This document shows positions 35,590 through 43,300 of a DNA stretch of 64,000 bases, one piece after another. Within the stretch, counting starts at the first letter, position 1. The number at the start of each line of letters is the position of its first letter. This DNA is from Streptomyces sp. SID12488 (GTDB taxonomy: Bacteria; Actinomycetota; Actinomycetes; Streptomycetales; Streptomycetaceae). The notes under the pieces were generated by a model that worked only from the letters and a program-made list of their open reading frames with translations, was not told the DNA's origin and ran no database searches. The stretch covers positions 558,001-622,000 of the forward strand of contig NZ_JAAGLT010000001.1 of NCBI RefSeq assembly GCF_010548275.1, written 5' to 3'. The position numbers and the translations under genes were made by a program.

Positions 35590-36779
35590 GCGCCGCTCCG
35601 CTGCTGGAGCGTCTCGAGGAGACGGTCGATGAGGTGGCCCTTGCGTTCGATGGTGAGGTCGAAGTAGGCGGCGCTGCGGTCGGACCGGCACACGCGGTAC
35701 ACGCTCTCCTTGGCCTCATGCTTCAGCAGGACAGCTTCAGCTGCGAGCGCGAGGAGCGTCGACTCCAGCTTCGGGTGACCGAGTACGTACGCCTTCAGCC
35801 GCTCCCCCGAGAGTGAAGGTTGGGACGACTCCGGGTCGAGCAGTTCGAGGAAGACCCGGTTGCTGAGCCCGTCGTAGTCCTCGTGGATCCTGCCCCCGCC
35901 GAACTCGGGTACGAAGTCGGTGAGGTCGTTGAACAGCTGGCTGGCCAGGCCGAGTTGGCGCATGGCGGCGTCCAGGACGTACTGCTCGTCATCGACGACG
36001 CGCAGACCCGCGAGTGCCGAGTCGAGCGGCATCCGAAAGAGCGTGCCGGTCTTGAGGGCGGCCAGCGACTCCCAGTAGGCAACGCGCTCTTCGAGGGGCG
36101 CGGCCAGCAACTCGGCGCGGGTCTCGGCCGTACGCGTGGACAGGTCGACGGCCTGCCCGGTGAAGCCGCTCTCGACGGCCCGCAGGAGGCTGTCCACGAC
36201 ATCGGGATCGGCCGCGTGCCGCAGGACGGCCGCGATGAGCCAGGAACCGGTGTTGAGCGCGAGGGGCACACCATGGGTGACGTGGAGCGCGGGTTCGCCG
36301 TAGCGGACCTCGCTGCCGTCCTGGATGTCGTCGATCGCGACGAAGGCCTTCAGCATGACCCGTACGGCTACGGCAGCCCGCCGGACGACGGCCAGGTCGG
36401 CCTCGGAACCGTCATGCCCGGCCCCGTTCCCGATCTCGTCGGGGAAACCCCGGTAGTTGCGGTAGGCCCAGTAGACCATCGACGGTCGCAGCGGGGCCCG
36501 GTTGCCGCCGGGCGCCCCGGCGGTCGGCGGCAACGCCTCCTGGCCCACCTTGGACCCGACGGCGTCGGCGACGGGTTCGTAGAGGGAGCGCCGCAGGGCG
36601 GACTCGTACACGGACTGCGAGGCGACCGACCCAGGAGCGGTCAGCGAACCGAGAAACTCGGCCAAGTCCTCCTCCAGCAGAGCGGCGTCGCTCCGCACAA
36701 CCTCCGCTACCGCGTCCACTGCTTCCCCAGTCGCATCAGCGACCCTCTCCGTGGCACCCATACCCGCCCCAGCCTCCAC
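35586..36779 (-). CDS. Polyprenyl diphosphate synthase-like protein
   Basis: A 397-residue trans-isoprenyl-synthase fold protein. The first Asp-rich motif DDIQD (150-154) lies in LKAFVAIDDIQDGSEVRYG. KTGTLFRMPL (about 243) and the second motif NDLTDFVPE (284-292) follow. NDLTD in place of DDxxD, and a spacer of about 40 extra N-terminal residues, set it apart from ordinary chain-elongating enzymes. It could make a prenyl diphosphate or have drifted to terpene cyclase-like or regulatory work. A start at ATG 36761 (MGATERV) is also possible. It is translationally coupled to heme oxygenase. Confidence 0.87.
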   Translation of the reverse strand: MEAGAGMGATERVADATGEAVDAVAEVVRSDAALLEEDLAEFLGSLTAPGSVASQSVYESALRRSLYEPVADAVGSKVGQEALPPTAGAPGGNRAPLRPSMVYWAYRNYRGFPDEIGNGAGHDGSEADLAVVRRAAVAVRVMLKAFVAIDDIQDGSEVRYGEPALHVTHGVPLALNTGSWLIAAVLRHAADPDVVDSLLRAVESGFTGQAVDLSTRTAETRAELLAAPLEERVAYWESLAALKTGTLFRMPLDSALAGLRVVDDEQYVLDAAMRQLGLASQLFNDLTDFVPEFGGGRIHEDYDGLSNRVFLELLDPESSQPSLSGERLKAYVLGHPKLESTLLALAAEAVLLKHEAKESVYRVCRSDRSAAYFDLTIERKGHLIDRLLETLQQRSGA

Positions 36780-36836
36780 TTCCCGCTACCGCCCCCGACC
36801 CCCGTCGACACGCAGAAGCGTGATCGCAACTGGCAT

Positions 36837-36884
36837 ATTTCGCAAGGGAGTTCGAGGACAGTGAGGCGGCCAATATTGCGAAAT
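36837..36884. promoter_or_regulatory. Inverted repeat in AT-richer promoter region
   Basis: Exact arms ATTTCGCAA (36837-36845) and TTGCGAAAT (36876-36884) lie between the divergent polyprenyl-synthase-like and Rpn-type genes. The surrounding bases are clearly richer in A and T than the genome. This is probably an operator or promoter region. Confidence 0.45.
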
Positions 36885-37027
36885 CCGGCCACTGAGTGCA
36901 CCGAACGGGCCTACACGAGAACGGACGCATACCTCTCTGGCAAATTCCAAAAGCAAAAGCCACTCGTACGGCTGAACGCATCGCCTTGGCACCGCAGAAT
37001 CGTATTCACCCCATTACGTTCCATCGC

Positions 37028-38014
37028 ATGGTCAGCTCACCGCACGAGGCGATGCACCAGATCTTCAGGGAGGACCCGGAGCTCTTTGCCCGAGCCCTTC
37101 CGAGGGCCGGTATCCCCTTCCCCAAACCCACGTCGATCCAGTTCCTGGACACCGATCTCACCGAGATCAAGCCCCTGGCACGCCGCGTGGACACCCTGTT
37201 ACGGATCACCACGGAGGACAACGACGGCTATCTGCTCGCCTTCGAGTCCCAGGGCAAACCGGACCAGGAGAAGCACAGCAGTTGGACGTACTACTTGGCC
37301 TATCTCTACGCCACGTACAAGGTGCCCCCGATCCTGCTGGTGCTCTGCCGGGACAAGAACACCGCGTCCTGGGCCGCGAACCCGATCCGCATCGGCCTGC
37401 CGGCCCACACCAGCATCGCGGTCTTCCCCCTGGTCCTGGGCCCCGACAACCTGCCCACGATCATCGACCCGGACGAGGCGGAACAGGACATCCCCCTGGC
37501 GGTCCTCTCCGCACTCGCTCACGCCAAGGACCCGGCCCTCCCTGCGATACTGGAAGCTCTGGCGACGGCGCTGGCCAACGTCGGCGGCAATGCGTTGGAC
37601 GACTGGGCGGAATACACCGAAATTGGCCTGGGTGACACCCCGGCCCGCGCACTCTGGAGGAACCTCGTGGCCATGCGTCCCAGCCGCTTCCCGGGCAGCG
37701 GCACCATCGTGGAGGAGTACCGCATCAAGGGCTTCACCCAGGGGGAGGCCGAAGGCAAAGCCAAGGGCGAAGCCGAAGGCCGGGTCAAGGGTGAGGCCGA
37801 GGGCCGGGCCAGGGGTGAAGCCGAAGGCCGCACCCAGGGCCGCGTACAGGGCCGCGCCCAGGACATCCTCCGCATCCTTGACCTCCGCGGCATCGACATC
37901 ACCGAGGCCACCCGCGAACGCATCAGCGGCTGCACCGACCTGGACATCCTCGGCACCTGGTTCGACCGGTCACTCACAGCCGCCGACGCGGAGGAGCTGT
38001 TCGCCCAGGGGTAG
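37028..38014 (+). CDS. Rpn/PD-(D/E)XK-type nuclease (transposase-like) with repeat tail
   Basis: A 328-residue protein of the recombination-promoting nuclease/putative transposase kind that is multicopy in Streptomyces. The nuclease core shows EAMHQIFREDPELFARAL, LAFESQGKPDQEKHSSWTYY (E-x-Q in place of D/E-x-K) and the following YLYATYKVPPILLVLC strand. A charged region at about 238-278 is made of GEAEG(K/R) units that vary in sequence (GEAEGKAK, GEAEGRVK, GEAEGRAR, GEAEGRTQ). A helical end with LRGIDITEATRERI follows. The start at 37028 is chosen because similarity to the family begins there. Confidence 0.85.
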   Translation: MVSSPHEAMHQIFREDPELFARALPRAGIPFPKPTSIQFLDTDLTEIKPLARRVDTLLRITTEDNDGYLLAFESQGKPDQEKHSSWTYYLAYLYATYKVPPILLVLCRDKNTASWAANPIRIGLPAHTSIAVFPLVLGPDNLPTIIDPDEAEQDIPLAVLSALAHAKDPALPAILEALATALANVGGNALDDWAEYTEIGLGDTPARALWRNLVAMRPSRFPGSGTIVEEYRIKGFTQGEAEGKAKGEAEGRVKGEAEGRARGEAEGRTQGRVQGRAQDILRILDLRGIDITEATRERISGCTDLDILGTWFDRSLTAADAEELFAQG

Positions 38015-38028
38015 CCTCCGGAGCCGAC

Positions 38029-38068
38029 ACGGGCCGCGCCGCCAGAGTTCACCGGCGGCGCGGCCCGT
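38029..38068. terminator. Bidirectional terminator hairpin
   Basis: A perfect 15-base-pair GC stem with a 10-base loop lies between the convergent Rpn-type and ATP-binding genes. Confidence 0.85.
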
Positions 38069-38082
38069 TTCACACAAGCACG

Positions 38083-38523
38083 CTACGCCGCGTGAAGGTC
38101 ACCCCACACGTACTTGCCTCGCCAGCCATTCCTGGCCAGTGGCTGCCAGCCCCACAGGTCGGCACAGGAACTGACCAGAGCCAGTCCACGCCCCTCCTCC
38201 AGATGTGTGAGCTGCGTCAACGCTCCCGCCGAGGGCGGCGGCACAGGCGGTTCCGGGTCGGCATCCCACGCTCCGACGCGGAGGAAGCCGCCCCGCATGC
38301 GCAGACGCAGGGCGACGGGACCCTTGGTATGGCGCACAGCATTGGAAACCAGCTCCGTCGCGAGGAGTTCGGCAACGTCGGCGAGGCGGATCAGCCCGTG
38401 CATCGTGAGGACCAAACGGACGGTACGGCGGCAGACGGTGACGGCGCGGAGGTCGTGCGGGATGTGGAGGACGTATTCCCAGGGCTCGCTCCCGGCGGGG
38501 ACGATTCCTTCAGTTTCCGACAT
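38083..38523 (-). CDS. RsbW-like ATP-binding (HATPase) protein
   Basis: A 146-residue single-domain GHKL ATPase of the anti-sigma/serine-kinase type. The N-box is in ELLATELVSNAVRHTKG and a G-box-like GRGLALVSSCADLWG follows. Such proteins often stand beside an XRE/DUF5753 regulator and a DUF397 protein, as here, in WhiJ-like clusters of Streptomyces. The start at 38523 follows AAGGAG with good spacing; the longer frame does not look coding. It is divergent from the HTH gene across a region with inverted repeats. Confidence 0.92.
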   Translation of the reverse strand: MSETEGIVPAGSEPWEYVLHIPHDLRAVTVCRRTVRLVLTMHGLIRLADVAELLATELVSNAVRHTKGPVALRLRMRGGFLRVGAWDADPEPPVPPPSAGALTQLTHLEEGRGLALVSSCADLWGWQPLARNGWRGKYVWGDLHAA

Positions 38524-38668
38524 GCGTGAACTCCTTGTAGCAGGAAGTGGAGTTGGCTGGTCGCTGAGGGTGCGGGCGGTGGCCGTGCCGCAGCCGTCGT
38601 GGCAGGACGGAGTGGTGCGCTTCCGGGGTCCCGGCAGTTTCGCAGCGTGTGCGTCGCGAGACCGACCG

Positions 38669-38706
38669 TAGTGCAAAAATTTTTCCTCGCGCAAGCTGTT
38701 GCACTA
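38669..38706. promoter_or_regulatory. Inverted repeat upstream of WhiJ-like regulator
   Basis: Exact arms TAGTGCAA (38669-38676) and TTGCACTA (38699-38706) flank an A/T run in the divergent promoter region. They are a plausible binding site for the HTH protein at 38758. Confidence 0.55.
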
Positions 38707-38757
38707 ACCTGGCACCCGAACGTGGTGCAGTGAAGGCGAGTTCGAACCGGAGGGCAC

Positions 38758-39609
38758 GTGGCACCGAGGAGCCGACCGACCGCACGGCAGGCGCGCCTGG
38801 GCACGGAACTGCGCAGGATGCGGGAAGCCGCCGGACTGAAGGCCCGAGAAGCGGCGGAGCTGCTCAGTTCGACTTCGGCCCAGATGAGCCAGGTGGAGGC
38901 CGGCCTGGCCGGGGTGAGCGAGGAGCGAGTACGCCGCCTGGCCGCTCACTACGCATGCGCCGACGAGGCTCTGATCGACGCGCTGGTGGCGATGGTCACC
39001 GACCGTACGCAGGGCTGGTGGGAGGAGTTCCAAGGCCTCCTGCCGCCGGTCTTCTCGGATGTCGCCGAGTTGGAACATCACGCGACGTTCCTTCACGAAG
39101 TCGTCATTACCCACGTACCGGGTCTGCTCCAGACCCCGGACTACGCCCGCGCGGTCTTCGGGTACATGGTCCCGCAGTTGCCCGAGAGCGAGTTGACTCC
39201 GCGGGTCCAGCACCGGATGAACCGGCGAGCCGTCATCGAACGCGATCCCCCGGTCCCGTACCGGACCGTCGTCCACGAAGCCGCCCTGCGTATCCGGGTG
39301 GCCGACCGCAAGGTGATGTTGGCCCAACTTCAGGAGATCCTGAGCGAGATGGAGCGGGGCCACGTCACCGCGCGCGTCGTTCCCTTCGACACCGACGGGT
39401 TCGCCGGAGCGAGCGCCGCCATGATGCACCTGGGCGGCCCGCTCCCCCGCCTGGACACGGTGCTTCGCGACTCACCCAGCGGCACGGCGTTCGTGGATGC
39501 CGAGTCCCAACTGGACCGATTTCGAACGCTCTTCCGTAAGGTAGAGAAGGCAGCACTAGACCCCGCAGCGTCGCGGGACTTCATCCACCGCTTGGCGAAG
39601 GAACTGTGA
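38758..39609 (+). CDS. XRE-family HTH/DUF5753 regulator (WhiJ-like)
   Basis: A 283-residue regulator with an N-terminal Cro/C1-type HTH (LGTELRRMREAAGLKAREAA, then STSAQMSQVEAGLAGVSEER) and a DUF5753 domain (ITHVPGLLQTPDYARAVFG, RAVIERDPPVPYRTVVHEAA). The GTG start has GGAGG seven bases upstream. It forms a unit with the DUF397 gene that starts 10 bases after its stop. It faces the ATP-binding gene, the usual arrangement of WhiJ-type clusters. By analogy with whiJ/abaA loci it may affect development or antibiotic output. Confidence 0.93.
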   Translation: MAPRSRPTARQARLGTELRRMREAAGLKAREAAELLSSTSAQMSQVEAGLAGVSEERVRRLAAHYACADEALIDALVAMVTDRTQGWWEEFQGLLPPVFSDVAELEHHATFLHEVVITHVPGLLQTPDYARAVFGYMVPQLPESELTPRVQHRMNRRAVIERDPPVPYRTVVHEAALRIRVADRKVMLAQLQEILSEMERGHVTARVVPFDTDGFAGASAAMMHLGGPLPRLDTVLRDSPSGTAFVDAESQLDRFRTLFRKVEKAALDPAASRDFIHRLAKEL

Positions 39610-39619
39610 GGCACCACGC

Positions 39620-39823
39620 GTGACCAGCCCCCTCCTCTGGCAGAAGTCCTCCTTCTCCGAAGGAGGCGACGGGAACACCTGCGTAGAGATAGCGGACGTG
39701 CGCACCCGCATAGCCATACGCGACTCCAAAGACCCGGCCCAGGGGACGCTCAGCTTCCCGCCTCGAGCCTTCGCCATGTTCCTCGAGGTATTCAAGACGG
39801 ACACTTCAGACACGGTCACATGA
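39620..39823 (+). CDS. DUF397 protein (BldB-neighbour type)
   Basis: A 67-residue DUF397 protein with the family start LLWQKSSFSEGGDGNTCVEI and the IAIRDSKDPAQGTLSF segment. It is nearly always encoded next to a DUF5753 HTH regulator and probably acts with it. It is the last gene of its unit. About 140 bases without features follow before the putative immunity gene. Confidence 0.93.
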   Translation: MTSPLLWQKSSFSEGGDGNTCVEIADVRTRIAIRDSKDPAQGTLSFPPRAFAMFLEVFKTDTSDTVT

Positions 39824-39964
39824 CCCGACCCGATCGGCCGTGTGTTCCACCAAGGGCGAGGTACGCAGTGGCGTTCGCCCACCCTCGATGATCACCACGG
39901 CTCCATCCCTCGCGTGATGACAGGCTCCCCGCTTCCCGCCCCAGCCCTGTTCAGCGCCGAACCA

Positions 39965-40309
39965 TCAAGGGCTTGAAAGTTGGGCAGTGGAGCCGCAGCC
40001 AAGGTTGAGGAATTCCAAAAGCTCGTCGAATAGCACCGCGACAGCCCGCTCCTGCTGCTGTTGACTCAGGTCATCCAAGTGCCGCACCCGAACCGGCGAA
40101 GAAGCGAGGTTGGCGACCAAAAGTGCCCAGTAAAGATTTGCCCCACTACCCAGCTTTGCAGCCAGTCGTTCGGGAAAACCTTGCAGAAGCTCGGCACCGG
40201 TCGCGGCATTGCAGCCGTTGATAAAAGCGACGAACTCTCGATAGCCACCGTTCAGACCGTAGGAGTTCGGCCGCCTTCGAACATCGGAGAAAATTCTTAC
40301 GAAATCCAT
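39965..40309 (-). CDS. Putative immunity protein for the RHS toxin
   Basis: A protein of about 114 residues, mainly helical by appearance (YREFVAFINGCNAATGAELL, RAVAVLFDELLEFLN), with no signal peptide, so cytoplasmic. It lies directly after the RHS gene on the same strand, where immunity genes for polymorphic toxins sit. Its GC content is visibly below the surrounding DNA, like the toxin end of the RHS gene. An ATG at 40321 overlaps the RHS stop (ATGA); the ATG at 40309 has GAGG six bases upstream and seems better. I do not recognise the family, so the function is inferred from position. Confidence 0.6.
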   Translation of the reverse strand: MDFVRIFSDVRRRPNSYGLNGGYREFVAFINGCNAATGAELLQGFPERLAAKLGSGANLYWALLVANLASSPVRVRHLDDLSQQQQERAVAVLFDELLEFLNLGCGSTAQLSSP

Positions 40310-40317
40310 ATCAGACC

Positions 40318-43300
40318 TCATGGCTGGTAGGGGCTCGGCTTCATCTGCAGGTACTCGCCGTACTCCCAGTGACTCATATAGCGTTCCACTGGCTCACCAC
40401 TGCGGCCCGTCCAGGCATCGTAGACCTGACCATCCTTGAGCACGACGTCATGATGTGCCCAGCCCGTATCCTCGCCTCTGTACTTTCCCAGCGTAGGCGC
40501 ACCATACTGGTCAGTAATACGCATTCTCTCTCCACCGATCTTCGTCTGGATGCCGACAGCCACGTCTTCACAGCCACTGCTCCCGCAGACAGTCGATGGT
40601 TCTTGTGCTTTCCAGGTCGGGCCGAGATCTCCGCTCGTAGACCCGGAACTACTCTTCGACTCTGCTTCCCTCAGCGCCTTGTTCAACCCGCTGTCGATGC
40701 GCCCGATGCCGTCCTCGGCGCCATAGATCCCCATACCGACCATGGCCATACCGCCCGCAGCTGCGGGGACGCCGATGACGCAGCCGACACCGGTGGCGAT
40801 GCAGAGGGCTCCGCCAGCAACAACCAGGTCCCCTCCGGCGCCCATGAGGAACAGGCTTCCGGCGGTTTCGGCAGCTCCCCACCAGAGGTCGGGCTCGGTG
40901 ACGAGCGCGGTGACGTAGTTGTCGACGGTGTCCACGATGTCGCCCAGCCAGCCCCACATGGGACCGTTCTCCTCGACTACGGGCGCTCCGGCGCTGTCGG
41001 CGCTCGCCGTACCGCAGTTGCTGTTGCAGGGATGGGCCGGGCGCGGTTTCGCGTAGTCGACGGCCTCCATGGGGCGCCCATTCCCGGCCGAACCGTCAGG
41101 ACGCTTCTGGCAAGGATCCTCCTTGCCCCCGCACGCAAGCCCCATCCCCGTGGGGTCGCTGAACGTAAGCGGATTCTGGCCGCCGTAGGTGTAGCCGTTG
41201 AGGGTCTGCTGCTTGTCGAGTTCCAGGAGCGGGTCGACGCTGATGAACCGCCCGATCGACGGGTCGTACTCCCGCGCCCCGAGATGCGTAAGCCCCGAAG
41301 CGGAGTCCGTCGAAGCCCCGAGGAATCCCTTGTCGTCCGGCCAGGGGCCGAAGGTCGGTTGGCCTCGGTCCGCGCCGAACGGTTTGCTGTAGCGCTTCGT
41401 GGTCACCTGGGTCGCGTTGTCCACAGCGAGGCTGCTCGTGCCGTGGTGATCTGCGGCCAGCCAACTGAGCTTGTCGGTACCCGACTTGTTGGTGCGCATC
41501 GCGATCGTCGCGCCGGCGCCCGAGTAGTAACGCTGAGCCCAGAACTTCGCCGTCGATGTCGAGGTGTCGAGGTGGATCTCGCTCGATCCCAGGTACAGGA
41601 CCGTCTCGCCGGCCGTGTTGCGGCGGATCAGGAGGCTACCGTCGGCGTCGTAGACGTAGCCGGTGGTGCTGGTGCCCTCCTTGAGGGTGTCGAGCTTGCT
41701 CTCCGCCGACCAGGTCAGGGTCTGGCTTGCCGTGCCGTCCGGCCGGGTCGTGGTGTTGCCCGTCGCGTCGTATGCGTAGGCCGAGGTGACGCCGGTGCAG
41801 GTGTTAGCGGTGGTGGTGGCGAGGAGGCGGTGGGTCTTCGTGCTGTCGTAGCAGTACGTCTTGGTCGTGGGCGTGCTGCTGGTCTTGTTGACCTCGGTCG
41901 CGCGCAGGCCCGAGTCCTTGTACGTGTACGACGTCCAGTACGGGGCGGCGCCTCCCAGCTTGGCCGTTGTGCGGTTGGCCGTGGAGCAGTCCGCTGCCGC
42001 CGGGGTCCAGGCGTCGGTCAGACGGCGGTGGCCGTCGTAGGTGAAGCACTGGTTGTCCGCCGCGCCGGTACCGCCGAGGGTCATCGGGTCCGAGACGGAC
42101 GTGACATTGCCCGCGACGTCGTAGCCGTAGTTCAACTGCTGGAGCGTGTAGGCGTGTGTGTCGTCGGTGACCGACGACCGGAGGAGACGGTCGGTGCCCG
42201 CCTCGTAGATGTTGCTGACGTACACGTTGTAGGTGTTCTCGGCCTCGGACTTGCCCAAGCTGAGTATTTGGGGCTGCCCCAGGGACGTGTAGCTGGCGTC
42301 CAGCATGTAGACGCTGGTCCCCTTGACCCGGGTGTTCAGACCAAGGCCGTCGTACGTGTAGGCGACGAGCTCCGACTCAAGGCCACCGGCGGCCGGCACC
42401 GTGACGTTTCGCTGAGTCCCGTCGACGTCGTAGTACGCGGTGGAGGTCAGCTTCGCAGCGACAGCCTTCTTGGCGACGAGGGGGTCCGCCGCCGGCAGTT
42501 CGAGCTGGGTGGCGGTGGCCCGGTACATGCTGTCGAATTCCGTGACCCTCTTCGTGTACGCGGTATCAGCAGGATTGACGGCCCCACCGACATAGCGGGT
42601 GGCGGAGTCCCGCTGGCCCTTGGCGCCGGTGACCCCGTCGTAGGTGTACGCGGTGAGTTTGTTCGCGTCGACCTTTTCCTCGGTGGTCGAGGTCAGGTCC
42701 GCAGTTCCAGGGGCCGACCATGTGCCGGTGTTACGGCCCAACACGTCGTAGCCGCTGATCACGACCCGGGCCGCCGCGTCCTTGGTCCAGGAGACCTGGT
42801 CCAAGGTCGTGTAGCCGGTGGTCGTCGTGCCCATGTCGGGGTCGGTGGCGGAGGTCTGACGGCCGTACAGGTCGTAGGCATACGACCAGGCGCTGTCGGG
42901 GCCAGTGATCGTGAACGGCTTGCCGTCGCGGGTGTACGTGAACTTCGTGGACGTGTAGGTCGCGCCCACCGTGGCGCCGTAGCCGGTGTCGGCCGGGCTG
43001 GTGCCCTCGTACTCGCGGGTTTCCGTCGTACGGCCCTGGGCGTCCACGATCGTACGGACGGCCGAGCCTCCGTCCAGGGCGGTCGTCGCGGTGGAGTCAC
43101 CCGAGTAGCTGGTGCTGGTGCTCCATTTCTTCACTCCCCCGCTGTAGAAGGTGCTGGTGACGGGCCGTTCCGCACCGTCGAAGACGATCACCGACTCTTT
43201 GGGGGTCTGGCCGTCGCCGGCTTCGAAGTACTCGCCAGACGGAGGGTTCTCGTCGTCGAAGAGATCGGCGTACGTCTGGCTGACCAGGCCACGGTTGTTG

